Assembly (NCBI GenBank): GCA_022450595.1
Contig: JAKUPT010000024.1
Location: 1 to 42,708, forward strand
Length of the DNA: 42,708 nt
Reading direction: 5' to 3'
Source of the DNA: Bdellovibrionales bacterium
GTDB taxonomy: Bacteria > Bdellovibrionota > Bdellovibrionia > Bdellovibrionales > UBA1609
Made by a program: the position numbers and the translations under genes. The notes beneath the pieces were generated by a model. The model was not told the origin of the DNA and made no database searches. It saw only the letters and a list, made by a program, of their open reading frames with translations. This document shows positions 34,594 to 42,708 of the stretch, piece by piece (the first letter of the stretch is position 1; each line of letters begins with the position of its first letter).

Positions 34594-35997
34594 TTAAAGC
34601 CCATAAGTGCCAGGCCTGGAGGATAGAGGGATTCGTTTTTTATTGTAGTTTTCATCAATAAAGGGAACACCGTTGTCGATATCGTTATTGGCATCAGGAG
34701 TAAATGCACTGGCTATAATAAAAGCCCAAGTGGGAAGACAGCCATCTAATGTTTCAGCTTTTATCCAAAAGCCAAAGGCTTTAGAGGCTGTTTTTGTCCA
34801 CTCCCAAGGTTGAGTCCATAAGCTTCTCAGACTCATAATTTTAACGTGCGTATGAGCTCCATGTAGGCCAAAGACCAATTCAACAATCTGAGGACCTTTG
34901 ATTAAAAGCATTATTGACCACATATTAACACCTTCTGAAATAATACGGTCATTCCAATAAGGGTAAAGGTACTCCTTAATCTCATAAAGTCGTAAGGATT
35001 GAGGGGTGGGAAGACTGACTCTTCTTCCATCGATAATATAATTAAAAAATACACCTCTAATTTTTGTCTCATTGTAGGCCTGTGAGATATAAAAAGACTC
35101 AGACAAAGGGTACTGTTCAATAATTTTATCAATATTTATTTCTGACAGCAGCTTGCCAGACTTTAACTGCTTTAACACAAGATCTATAGACTCAACATAG
35201 TGTTGCATCTTATTAATTTGGTTTTGAACAATCTCTTTATGGTGATTTTTGTACTGTGGGATATTGTACCTAACAAGATTAAAGGTGTTGCCAATAGTTT
35301 GCCCCAAGACTTCACCAACGCTAAGTCTACGATCTTGCATGGCTTCATCCATGCCAAGTTTGCGGTAGTATTTGTGCTTTTCTAGTTCGTCTTTAAAGTA
35401 CTTTACACTCATTTTTAAAACACTAAGACTAAATATTTGAGAGTAGTTTTTTAAGGTACGATCTTGGCTTTCTAAGGCATTGGCGCTAAGAAGGTAGTTT
35501 TTTTGATCTGGCCAGTTGTCGGCAAGGATGGCCATATAAAAGTACATTAAAGACTTAAGCCGAGTGAGTTGTCGAATTCCAAATTGGCTGACGTTATCGG
35601 AAATAAAAACTTCAATGGATTTTAAAAGTTCAATATTTTTGAGTTTAAAGGAGTATAAAATAGTGAAGTAGGTGAGCCGAAATAAGGAAATATCGGGGGA
35701 AATGGCTTTAGCTTTTGTATAGTGCTTTTGCATATTAAAGCCTGTTTGATATTCCGGATTTGTCATCCAAGAAAGTGACTGAACAATTACCAAAATAGGC
35801 TTTGGAATCTCTTGAGTGCTATGAAGTACTTCAAGTTCAAAATTCTCTTTGATTTTTAGGTGAGCGTAGTCAGCCCCCCATTTGAGACGAAAATGTTCAT
35901 TATCAATCCCTTCCAATTCCACCACTGAAGAGTTTGGAGAGGGGTGTGAGCCACAGCCAACCATAAAAAGTACAAATAATATTAACATCCACCGCAT
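34594..35997 (-). CDS. Lipoprotein, unknown
   Basis: This encodes 467 residues from ATG 35997 (GTG 36015 in frame is an alternative; neither has a good SD). A lipoprotein signal is clear: L-I-L-F-V-L-F-M-V-G-C-G. The body is mostly helical with several Leu/Tyr/Lys-rich segments that could be TPR-like (e.g. S-L-F-R-L-T-Y-F-T-I-L-Y-S-F). A central hydrophobic stretch near W-S-I-M-L-L-I-K-G-P may be buried. No named family recognised. The 7TMR kinase follows 70 bp downstream on the same strand. Confidence 0.6.
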   Translation of the reverse strand: MRWMLILFVLFMVGCGSHPSPNSSVVELEGIDNEHFRLKWGADYAHLKIKENFELEVLHSTQEIPKPILVIVQSLSWMTNPEYQTGFNMQKHYTKAKAISPDISLFRLTYFTILYSFKLKNIELLKSIEVFISDNVSQFGIRQLTRLKSLMYFYMAILADNWPDQKNYLLSANALESQDRTLKNYSQIFSLSVLKMSVKYFKDELEKHKYYRKLGMDEAMQDRRLSVGEVLGQTIGNTFNLVRYNIPQYKNHHKEIVQNQINKMQHYVESIDLVLKQLKSGKLLSEINIDKIIEQYPLSESFYISQAYNETKIRGVFFNYIIDGRRVSLPTPQSLRLYEIKEYLYPYWNDRIISEGVNMWSIMLLIKGPQIVELVFGLHGAHTHVKIMSLRSLWTQPWEWTKTASKAFGFWIKAETLDGCLPTWAFIIASAFTPDANNDIDNGVPFIDENYNKKRIPLSSRPGTYGL

Positions 35998-36095
35998 AGG
36001 TGGGCTTTTATGCACTTATGTTTTGAAGTTGTCAGGAAATTTTAAATCCAAGACCTACAATGCAAGCTTATTGAAATTGAAAGCTACTTGAGAAT

Positions 36096-39000
36096 TTACA
36101 TTCCATTAATTTGAAGTCTTAATTTTTCAATATCAATAGATTTTTTATCACTCAACCGCTGAAGCTGCTCATCATCCACAGGCCCCACATTGAAGTAACG
36201 ACTCTCTGGGTGGGCAAAGTAGTACCCCGACACAGAGCTTGCCGGCATCATAGAGTAGCTTTGAGTTAATTTAACATTAATCTTTTCTTCAACACTTAAA
36301 AGACTCCAGATTTTGAGTTTCTCAGTGTGATCAGGACATGCAGGGTATCCAGGAGCCGGCCTAATTCCTCGGTAGCGCTCTTTAATAAGCTCTTCATTTG
36401 AGAGGTTTTCGTTTTCTCCATAGCCAAAATGAATACGGGCCTTTTTGTGCATCATTTCCGCTAAGGCCTCGGCCATACGGTCCGACAACGCTTGTACCAT
36501 AATGGCTTTGTAATCATCGCCTTTTTGCTTCAAGTCTTGTGCCCAGATGTCGGCTTGAGGTCCTGTAGTCACACAAAAAAGTCCCAGGCTGTCCATTATA
36601 TTTGAACTTTTGGGTGCAATATAGTCGGCCAGGCTTAGTTGATGTTGTTTTTGCGGTCGTTGTTGTCTTAAAAACTCAAGGCTTTCAATGTGTTTTTCAT
36701 TTTCGTCATACAAAAACACGGTTTCATCTTCAGATTGCGCTTTAAAGAAACCAACAATGGCTTTTGGAGAAAATAACTTTTTTTGACAAATTTCAGACAG
36801 CAAAGCTTGAGCTTCATCAAATAATTTTTGCGCCTGATCTCCCACTTTTGAATCTTTTAATATTTTAGGATAAAGCCCTTTTAATTCCCATGTCCAAAAA
36901 AACGGGGACCAATCTATATATTCAGCAATTTCATTTAAGTCCAGATGTTGATAATCAAACACCCCGTACTTACTTAATGCTTTAATATCTGCATTTTCTT
37001 TTGAACATTGAAATTTTTGTTTTTGAGCGGCTTCTAAAGAGAGCAATTCTGTTTTGGTATTGCGAGCTTCAAATTTTTCAACGAGTGATTTTTGATCACT
37101 TTTTAATTGGGTTAATGTGTCCTCTCCATGGTGTAAAAACTCATTGCAAACATTAACAACCCTTGAAGCATCTAACACATGAACCACACCTTGAGAGTAA
37201 TGTGGGGCAATTTTCACAGCCGAATGAATTTTAGAGGTTGTAGCTCCACCAATCAAAAGCGGACACTGAAAGTTATGTTTTTGCATTTGTTGCGCCACAT
37301 GAATCATTTCATCAAGCGAGGGTGTGATTAAGCCACTCAAGCCAATAAAGTCAGCATTGACCTCTTTAGCTTTATTTAGAATGTCTTCACAAGGGACCAT
37401 AACCCCCATATCAATCACTTCAAAGCCGTTACACTGTAAAACCACTGAAACAATGTTTTTGCCAATGTCGTGAACATCACCTTTTACTGTGGCTAGAACC
37501 ACTCTCCCAGAAGAGGAGTTGGTTTGAGACATTTTCTCTTTCATATAGGGCTCTAAAAAACCCACAGCCTTTTTCATCACTCGGGCGCTTTTAACCACCT
37601 GCGGGAGAAACATTTTACCTTCTCCAAAAAGGTCTCCCACCACTTTCATGCCGTCCATCAGTGGGCCTTCAATGATCTCAAGGGGGTCTTTGATCTTTTC
37701 AAAGAGCTCTTCTGTATCTTCAATAATGTGGGAGTCGATTCCTTTAATCAGCGCATGTTCAATGCGTTTGCTCACCTCAAGTTTTCGCCAAGCTTTTTCT
37801 TCAGTTTTAGCTTTTTCAGAAGGTCTTAGGCTTTCAGAAAATTTCAGTAAATTCTCAGTGGCTTCAGGTGATTTGTTAAAAATCACATCTTCCACAAGTT
37901 TTTTTAGTTTGGGTTCAATTTCATCATAAACCTCAAGCATGCCGGCGTTAATAATGGCCATATCAAGGCCTGCTTGGATGCTATGGTATAAAAAGATAGA
38001 GTGAATGGCTTCTCGAACTTGATTTTGCCCTCTGAAAGAAAAAGACAAGTTGCTTACGCCTCCAGTGGTTTTAGCCAATGGGCAAAGTTTTTTGATCTCT
38101 TTTATGGCCTCAATAAAATCAACGGCATAGTTGTTGTGCTCTTCAATCCCTGTGGCAACAGTTAAAACGTTTGGGTCAAAAATAATATCTTGTGGGGGAA
38201 AGTTTATCGTTTGTAATAAGTCATAGGCTCTTTTACAAATATCTACCTTTTGTTTTTTAGTGGCCGCTTGACCTTTTTCATCAAAGGCCATCACCACAAC
38301 ACTGGCACCATATTTTAAAATAGTTTTGGCTTTATCTAAAAAGTCTTTCTCACCATCTTTAAGGCTGATGGAGTTGACAATGCCCTTTCCCTGTAAACAT
38401 TTAAGCCCAGTTTCAATAACGCTCCACTTGGAGCTGTCCACCATCACCGGCACTCTGGCAATGTCTGGCTCTGAGCTAATGAGGTTTAAAAACTCTTTCA
38501 TGCACTCTTCAGATTCAAGTAGTCCCTCATCAAAGTTGATATCAATGATATTAGCGCCGCTCTCCACCTGTTGACGTGCCACACTTAAGGCTTCTTCCAT
38601 TTGATTGTTTTTAATAAGCTTTGCAAATCTAGGGGAGCCAGTGACGTTGGTCCGTTCTCCTACGACAATAAATGGAGCTTCAACTTCAGGGATTTCTAAG
38701 GCTTCAAGACCGCTTAAAAGCATAGACTTAGATGCCTTTGGCACTAGTCTTGGTTTTAATGGTTTAATGGCATCTTCAATGGCTTTAATGTGTTCTGGTG
38801 TGGTCCCACAGCAGCCACCCACCATATTGACTAAGCCTTCTTCGGCAAAATCATAGAGCTGCTTGGCTGTCATCTCAGGGGTTTCATCATAACCCGTGTC
38901 ACTCATGGGGTTGGGAAGTCCGGCATTGGGATAGCAGCTGATGTAGGTGCTTGCTACATTTGAAAGTGATTTTAAAAAGGGATACATGTCTTTTGCACCT

Positions 39001-39746
39001 AAGGCGCAATTGATGCCAATACTAAAAGCATTAAAGTGTTTCACTGAAGTCCAAAAAGCTTCAACAGTTTGGCCAGATAAGGTTCTGCCAGATTTGTCCG
39101 TGATGGTGACAGATATAAAAACAGGCACTTCATACTCAAGCTCTTCAAAGCACTCATTGATAGCAAAAAGTGCCGCTTTAGCGTTGAGTGTGTCAAAGAT
39201 GGTTTCAACAAGCAGGATATCAGCACCCGCTTTTAAAAGGCTTAGGGCTTGTTGTTTATAGCTGGTTTTTAATCTGTCAAAGTCTATGGCTCTATATCCC
39301 GGCCTAGTTACATCCGGTGACAAAGAGGCGGTTTTATTAGTTGGCCCTAAGGCGCCTGCCACATAGGTTTTTTTACCGGTGTTTTGAAAGTGTTTTTTTT
39401 GTGCATTTTTAGCAAGCTTTACAGACTCTAAGTTCATTTTATCAACTAGGTGCTCAAGCTTGTAATCGGCTTGGGCAATGGTGTTGGCGGAAAAGGTGTT
39501 GGTTTCGATAATCTCGCTGCCGGAACACAAATATTGATAGTAAATATCTTCTATCAGCTCAGGTTTTGTAAGGCTTAAAAGCTCATTGTTTCCCTTAAGG
39601 TCTACGGGGTGATCATTGAGCTCTGAGTTTCTGAAATCTTGTTCTTCAAGCTTTTGCTTTTGAATCATGGTGCCCATGGCCCCATCTAGCATGACTATTT
39701 TTTGTGATAATAACTGTTCAAGTTCGGCAAAAGTGTTGGTTTTCAA
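36096..39746 (-). CDS. metH: Cobalamin-dependent methionine synthase
   Basis: This encodes 1216 residues, full length, from TTG 39746 with GAGAGG about 10 nt upstream. It methylates homocysteine to methionine using methyltetrahydrofolate. Domains in order: homocysteine-binding barrel with Zn ligands (I-N-C-A-L-G and [10 protein letters not shown]), pterin-binding barrel (G-E-R-T-N-V-T-G-S), the cap and B12 domain with D-V-H-D-I-G-K-N-I, and the AdoMet-binding activation domain ([12 protein letters not shown]). All key residues are present. No cobalamin or SAM riboswitch is recognisable in the 90-bp divergent gap. Confidence 0.95.
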   Translation of the reverse strand: MKTNTFAELEQLLSQKIVMLDGAMGTMIQKQKLEEQDFRNSELNDHPVDLKGNNELLSLTKPELIEDIYYQYLCSGSEIIETNTFSANTIAQADYKLEHLVDKMNLESVKLAKNAQKKHFQNTGKKTYVAGALGPTNKTASLSPDVTRPGYRAIDFDRLKTSYKQQALSLLKAGADILLVETIFDTLNAKAALFAINECFEELEYEVPVFISVTITDKSGRTLSGQTVEAFWTSVKHFNAFSIGINCALGAKDMYPFLKSLSNVASTYISCYPNAGLPNPMSDTGYDETPEMTAKQLYDFAEEGLVNMVGGCCGTTPEHIKAIEDAIKPLKPRLVPKASKSMLLSGLEALEIPEVEAPFIVVGERTNVTGSPRFAKLIKNNQMEEALSVARQQVESGANIIDINFDEGLLESEECMKEFLNLISSEPDIARVPVMVDSSKWSVIETGLKCLQGKGIVNSISLKDGEKDFLDKAKTILKYGASVVVMAFDEKGQAATKKQKVDICKRAYDLLQTINFPPQDIIFDPNVLTVATGIEEHNNYAVDFIEAIKEIKKLCPLAKTTGGVSNLSFSFRGQNQVREAIHSIFLYHSIQAGLDMAIINAGMLEVYDEIEPKLKKLVEDVIFNKSPEATENLLKFSESLRPSEKAKTEEKAWRKLEVSKRIEHALIKGIDSHIIEDTEELFEKIKDPLEIIEGPLMDGMKVVGDLFGEGKMFLPQVVKSARVMKKAVGFLEPYMKEKMSQTNSSSGRVVLATVKGDVHDIGKNIVSVVLQCNGFEVIDMGVMVPCEDILNKAKEVNADFIGLSGLITPSLDEMIHVAQQMQKHNFQCPLLIGGATTSKIHSAVKIAPHYSQGVVHVLDASRVVNVCNEFLHHGEDTLTQLKSDQKSLVEKFEARNTKTELLSLEAAQKQKFQCSKENADIKALSKYGVFDYQHLDLNEIAEYIDWSPFFWTWELKGLYPKILKDSKVGDQAQKLFDEAQALLSEICQKKLFSPKAIVGFFKAQSEDETVFLYDENEKHIESLEFLRQQRPQKQHQLSLADYIAPKSSNIMDSLGLFCVTTGPQADIWAQDLKQKGDDYKAIMVQALSDRMAEALAEMMHKKARIHFGYGENENLSNEELIKERYRGIRPAPGYPACPDHTEKLKIWSLLSVEEKINVKLTQSYSMMPASSVSGYYFAHPESRYFNVGPVDDEQLQRLSDKKSIDIEKLRLQINGM

Positions 39747-39836
39747 GTTGTGTTGACCTCTCAGAGCGAATGGGCTAATTTTTTATAAAAGCTAACATAA
39801 TATATATAAGACATCCACCCATAATGGAGAGAATAA

Positions 39837-40790
39837 ATGATCTATAGTTCTATACTCGACACAATTGGTAAAACCCCAATGGTAAAAATTAATAAATTAG
39901 CAACGCACTTAAAATGTAACGTCTATGCCAAGTGTGAGTACTTTAATCCGGGTGGTTCTGTAAAAGATAGAATTGCTAAAAACATGGTCTTACAAGCTCA
40001 AAAAGAAGGCAAAATTAAACCAGGTGACACTTTAATTGAGCCTACAAGTGGTAACACAGGGATCGGTATTGCTTTAGCCGGCGCTGTACTTGGCTATAAA
40101 GTGATCATCACTATGCCTGAAAAAATGAGTCGTGAAAAACAAATTGCACTTGAGGCTTTAGGAGCTGAAATCATTCGCACTCCCACAGAGGCTGCATGGG
40201 ATGATCCTGAAAGTCATATCAGCATTGCTAAAAAATTAGAAAAAGAACTTCCCAATGCTCACATATTAGACCAGTACGGCAATATCAATAACGTGCTGGC
40301 TCACTATCATGCCACTGGCCCTGAAATTTACGATGATCTTGAGGGAAAAGTTGATATGGTGGTTGCTGGTGCTGGAACTGGTGGAACCATCACTGGTGTG
40401 GCCAAATATATGAAAGAAAAAAATAAAGACATTCAAATTGTGGGTGCAGACCCTGTGGGCTCTATTCTTGCCGGCCCAAGTGAAGTGAAGTCTTATCACG
40501 TAGAGGGCATTGGTTATGACTTTATTCCTGAAGTTTTAGACAGAGATCTTATTGATCGTTGGATTAAAACTGAAGATGCCCCATCTTTTGAAATGGCCAG
40601 ACGCCTTATTAAAGAAGAGGGTCTCTTATGTGGAGGTTCTTGTGGTACAGCCATGTACGCAGCCCTTCAGGCGGCCAGCGAGTTAAAAGAAGGTCAAAAC
40701 TGTGTGGTGATACTCCCTGATGGTATTAGAAACTATATGACCAAATTTTTATCTGACGACTGGATGAAAGAAAATAAATTTGAAATTTGA
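39837..40790 (+). CDS. Cystathionine beta-synthase-like PLP enzyme, no regulatory domain
   Basis: This encodes 317 residues. It is a fold-type II PLP enzyme: Schiff-base Lys 43 in [10 protein letters not shown], substrate loop P-T-S-G-N-T-G-I-G and phosphate loop G-A-G-T-G-G-T. Segments [19 protein letters not shown] and [10 protein letters not shown] match cystathionine beta-synthase more than CysK. The C-terminal Bateman (CBS) domains of the mammalian enzyme are absent. It likely forms cystathionine from homocysteine and serine, but cysteine synthase activity is possible. Divergent from metH, and ended by a strong terminator. Confidence 0.8.
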   Translation: MIYSSILDTIGKTPMVKINKLATHLKCNVYAKCEYFNPGGSVKDRIAKNMVLQAQKEGKIKPGDTLIEPTSGNTGIGIALAGAVLGYKVIITMPEKMSREKQIALEALGAEIIRTPTEAAWDDPESHISIAKKLEKELPNAHILDQYGNINNVLAHYHATGPEIYDDLEGKVDMVVAGAGTGGTITGVAKYMKEKNKDIQIVGADPVGSILAGPSEVKSYHVEGIGYDFIPEVLDRDLIDRWIKTEDAPSFEMARRLIKEEGLLCGGSCGTAMYAALQAASELKEGQNCVVILPDGIRNYMTKFLSDDWMKENKFEI

Positions 40791-40840
40791 TGCTATATTA
40801 TCAAGCTGAAATTAAATCATAGATAATAAAGTTGAAATTT

Positions 40841-40870
40841 AAAAATGGTGGCATTTTGCCACCATTTTTT
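40841..40870 (+). terminator. Rho-independent terminator
   Basis: A 13-bp stem (core TGGTGGCA / TGCCACCA with A and T flanks) and three-base loop is followed by T residues, 50 bp after the cystathionine beta-synthase-like gene. Confidence 0.88.
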
Positions 40871-40924
40871 ATGTCTACTATCTGTATATTGAGTATAGAG
40901 AATGGAACACTCCTTGCTATTAAG

Positions 40925-40944
40925 AGGTGTAGGTGGTGACACCT
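40925..40944. promoter_or_regulatory. Inverted repeat upstream of the XRE gene
   Basis: AGGTGT and ACACCT flank an 8-bp spacer 22 bp before the XRE start. Such a site could be an autoregulatory operator; the evidence is only symmetry and position. Confidence 0.35.
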
Positions 40945-40966
40945 ATCACAGGGGAGGGGGAGTTCT

Positions 40967-41377
40967 ATGGTTGAGAACTCAATTGGTCTTAAGCTTGCGA
41001 TGATCGCAAAGTCGAAAGGTTTTACTCAAAAACAAATTGCCGAAAAGTGTGGTCTTTCAAGGATTACTATTCATCGCTATTTTAATGGGAAAACAGATTT
41101 GCGCTCCCATGAAATGGTGAAGGTGTTAAAGATTCTTGGTATTGATGTGGAGCAAGAACTTCAACATGTCATTGAAGGATCACTCACTGGGGTGAGTGTG
41201 AAAAAGTCCAGCATATATAATGATATAAGCCTTGTTCTTCAAAACCTGGATGAGCAAACTCAAAAAACTTTAATGGAGCAAATCTCATGGTGGGGACAGG
41301 CCAATACTAATATTAAAGAGCATAAATCTTTACAAAGAATCAGTGAGTACATTCAAGAGTTGAAGCGGGCCCAATAA
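40967..41377 (+). CDS. XRE-family helix-turn-helix regulator
   Basis: This encodes 136 residues from ATG 40967 (strong GGGGGAG upstream). The N-terminal HTH is clear: G-F-T-Q-K-Q-I-A-E-K-C-G-L-S-R-I-T-I-H-R, then F-N-G-K-T-D-L. The C-terminal 70 residues form a polar helical region (L-V-L-Q-N-L-D-E-Q-T-Q-K-T-L) of unknown role, perhaps for dimerisation. It is followed 14 bp later by a DUF4423-type gene and then a small exported protein, so the three form an operon. Confidence 0.8.
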   Translation: MVENSIGLKLAMIAKSKGFTQKQIAEKCGLSRITIHRYFNGKTDLRSHEMVKVLKILGIDVEQELQHVIEGSLTGVSVKKSSIYNDISLVLQNLDEQTQKTLMEQISWWGQANTNIKEHKSLQRISEYIQELKRAQ

Positions 41378-41391
41378 CAAAGGTGGCAAAT

Positions 41392-41937
41392 ATGGGGGAG
41401 ATTGAAACTAAAAAAACAGAACAATACTGGAACCAGCTTGAAAAGCAGTACACCGGGAACTGGGTGGTTCGAGCCGTAGGATGTATGGTGGAGCTGACAG
41501 AGAGGTCTTTAGACCCCAGATGGATGGCTCAAAAGCTCGATGTCAGTATTGAAGAGATTTTAAAGTCTTTAGATATTTTAGAGTCTCTAGGAATTATTAA
41601 AAAAACACCTGAGGGTGGGTTTAAAAAAATACTAAAGTATGTGTACTACACCGACCGCAATATGGTGCCAGAACATGTGCTTGCAGATCATGTGTTGATT
41701 AGTTCGCAACTGATGTCACGCTTAAAACCCCGTGACGACAAAAGGGGGAGCTTTTACAGAACCTCCTTTGTTGCAACCAACATCGAACTTGCGAAAAAGT
41801 ATTTTTTAAAAATTGAACAAACCCTTAAAGACTTTCTGATTGAGTCTGCTCAATCAGAGTCCGACACCGTAATAGCCTGTAGCTTTTCTGGTGTAGAGTT
41901 GACTGAAAAATCATCCCCTAAAAAAGGAGAAAATTAA
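41392..41937 (+). CDS. DUF4423 / TIGR02147-type regulator-like protein
   Basis: This encodes 181 residues from ATG 41392 (AGGTGG 5 nt upstream). It matches the C-terminal half of TIGR02147 proteins of Bdellovibrio and Fibrobacter: W-V-V-R-A-V, W-M-A-Q-K-L-D-V-S-I-E-E-I-L-K-S-L-D-I-L-E-S-L-G-I-I (winged-helix), then R-G-S-F-Y-R-T-S-F-V-A-T-N-I-E-L-A-K-K and a C-terminal strand. The N-terminal HTH half of that family is missing here, while a separate HTH protein is encoded just upstream. The stop overlaps the next ATG (TAATGA). Confidence 0.75.
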   Translation: MGEIETKKTEQYWNQLEKQYTGNWVVRAVGCMVELTERSLDPRWMAQKLDVSIEEILKSLDILESLGIIKKTPEGGFKKILKYVYYTDRNMVPEHVLADHVLISSQLMSRLKPRDDKRGSFYRTSFVATNIELAKKYFLKIEQTLKDFLIESAQSESDTVIACSFSGVELTEKSSPKKGEN

Positions 41938-42188
41938 TGAAATATTTGGCTTTCACATTATTAATATTTTCCCAGTCGTTATTCGCAGGAGACCTTGGCG
42001 GCGGCGGCAGCATGGGACTCATGGCGACTTCTGAGTTAGTAGACACTATTACCATTCAAGATTTAAAAAGGTCACGCAATTTGAATGAGGCATACCACAA
42101 GTGGATCGACACTCTGACAGAAAAACAAAGAAGACAAGTCTTTGAGCAAACTTTTGAAGACTACATCGTGCCAGAATTAAATAAATAA
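41937..42188 (+). CDS. Small exported glycine-rich protein, unknown
   Basis: This encodes 83 residues: signal peptide (Y-L-A-F-T-L-L-I-F-S-Q-S-L-F-A), then G-D-L-G-G-G-G-S-M-G-L-M and a helical domain ending F-E-D-Y-I-V-P-E-L-N-K. The start overlaps the DUF4423 stop by one base, implying coupled translation. The mature peptide is about 67 residues, without cysteines. No family recognised. The operon ends with the hairpin and terminator downstream. Confidence 0.65.
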   Translation: MKYLAFTLLIFSQSLFAGDLGGGGSMGLMATSELVDTITIQDLKRSRNLNEAYHKWIDTLTEKQRRQVFEQTFEDYIVPELNK

Positions 42189-42196
42189 ATTTAAAT

Positions 42197-42236
42197 GTAA
42201 TGTATAGGTTTTATTAATAACAAACCTATACATTAC
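42197..42236. repeat. Long perfect inverted repeat, 15-bp arms
   Basis: Arms 42197-42211 and 42222-42236 are perfectly complementary around a 10-base A/T loop. There is no T-tract, so it is not a clear terminator. It starts 9 bp after the exported glycine-rich gene and overlaps the first direct repeat. Confidence 0.6.
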
Positions 42237-42293
42237 TAAATTTATTAATTACAAACCCAGATATTACACATTTTTATAAATTACAAACACCAG
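42216..42293. repeat. Three imperfect tandem repeats of 31-32 bp
   Basis: Units begin at 42216, 42247 and 42279 with AATAACAAACC, AATTACAAACCC and AATTACAAACAC; the first two also share an ATTAC segment and A/T-rich tail. The third is cut short by the terminator. They could be protein-binding sites or diverged repeats; there are too few and they vary too much for CRISPR. Confidence 0.5.
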
Positions 42294-42327
42294 AGGCGTT
42301 TAGAAAGATCCATCTAAACGCCTTTTT
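42294..42327 (+). terminator. Rho-independent terminator
   Basis: An 11-bp perfect stem AGGCGTTTAGA / TCTAAACGCCT with an 8-base loop is followed by five T. It probably ends the XRE/DUF4423/exported-protein operon. Confidence 0.85.
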
Positions 42328-42366
42328 ACGTTTGTCATATTAAAAGTGATATTCAAAAATTAAAAT

Positions 42367-42708
42367 TGGATTGGCCCCCATTTTAGGCTACCTCGTTTGA
42401 TTTAATTCTCTATACATCTTTGGCGACTTCATGCCAAGTGCTGAGTGCGGCGCCACAGTGTTATAATCTTTGATCCAACTCTCAAGCTGACCAATTGTTT
42501 GCTCCGCACTGTAACAGTCATTCACGTAAACATAATCTCTCTTGTTGGTTTTAACAAATGCCTCAGACATACCATTGGATTCAGGACTGTAGGCTCTTGT
42601 AAAGCAAGATTTTAAGCCAAGGATCTTTGCAAAGTGTTGCGTGTTGTAAGCTCTGTAAATAGCTCCTCTGTCGGACAAGAACTCTATGATTCTATCAGTC
42701 TTATCTGT
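42367..42708 (-). mobile_element. Partial IS3-family element (IS2-like group), runs off window
   Basis: The terminus TGGATTGGCCCCC at 42367 resembles the IS2 end, which carries CTGGCCCCC in a similar context. The transposase gene starts beyond the window edge and reads inward. Only one end is visible, so length and target duplication cannot be judged. Confidence 0.7.
42388..42708 (-). CDS. IS3-family transposase OrfB, IS2-like (C-terminal part)
   Basis: The frame is open from the window edge to TGA-type termination at 42388. It covers the end of the integrase core: catalytic Asp in F-L-S-D-R-G-A-I-Y (the usual Asn after Asp is Arg), then S-P-E-S-N-G-M-S-E-A-F-V-K-T-N-K-R-D-Y with the catalytic Glu, and the C-terminal Y-N-T-V-A-P-H-S-A-L-G. 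The first Asp lies outside the window. An internal ATG at 42678 is not the real start. Confidence 0.8.
   Translation of the reverse strand, partial: TDKTDRIIEFLSDRGAIYRAYNTQHFAKILGLKSCFTRAYSPESNGMSEAFVKTNKRDYVYVNDCYSAEQTIGQLESWIKDYNTVAPHSALGMKSPKMYRELNQTR

Noticed and set aside
39747-39836. Cobalamin or SAM riboswitch before metH
   Set aside because: The divergent gap is only 90 bp and shows no B12-box or SAM-box elements.
42216-42293. Possible CRISPR array
   Set aside because: Only three imperfect, contiguous A/T-rich units with no unique spacers and no cas genes nearby.

Overview
The window is AT-rich (by eye roughly 37% G+C) bacterial chromosome. It is crowded with signal-peptide and lipoprotein genes and carries a DUF4423/TIGR02147-type regulator, a UPF0489 protein and several TTG/GTG starts backed by good Shine-Dalgarno (SD) sequences. 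This mix best fits Bdellovibrionota or relatives (Bdellovibrio/Bacteriovorax-like). That placement is an inference from gene content; no rRNA or tRNA is present to confirm it.

Layout. Bases 1-9466 hold the tail of a possible 2OG-oxygenase-like gene at the edge, an exported PHP hydrolase, a GNAT acetyltransferase, a UPF0489 protein, a YkvA protein, an exported membrane protein, an exported 2OG-Fe(II) oxygenase, an Hsp70-like ATPase, two decaying loci (one with an in-frame stop) and an OmpA-type lipoprotein. Bases 9467-15367 hold a frameshifted exported-protein gene, a YbiT-type ABC-F protein with a degenerate second ATP site, SlyX, small secreted proteins, a TlpA-like thioredoxin, a methyltransferase and an exported glutathione peroxidase. 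An IS3-family element (IS407-like) at 15433-16664 splits a tiny exported-peptide gene. Then come RNase HI with a C-terminal viroplasmin-like domain, PEP carboxylase, a NhaR-like LysR regulator, and a cluster ending in an ABC ATPase, a His/Asp-loop FtsX permease and a DUF3299 protein, which resembles zinc-starvation cassettes.

Bases 24311-36000 hold an exported unknown, cardiolipin synthase, a minus-strand block of a 1054-residue membrane protein followed by an OmpR/HisKA two-component pair, a 7TMR-DISM histidine kinase and an upstream lipoprotein. Bases 36096-40790 hold divergent metH and a cystathionine beta-synthase-like gene, which together could handle homocysteine. The right end holds a three-gene operon (XRE regulator, DUF4423 protein, small exported glycine-rich protein), followed by a long hairpin, three 31/32-bp repeats and a terminator. 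The window closes inside a second IS3-family (IS2-like) transposase.

The most unusual items are the degenerate ABC-F half, the IS-split mini-gene whose frame is restored on removing the element plus 4 bp, PEP carboxylase with changes in the catalytic loop and C-terminus, hairpins covering SD sequences, and the XRE/DUF4423/exported-peptide operon. No complete new defence or mobile system was recognised.
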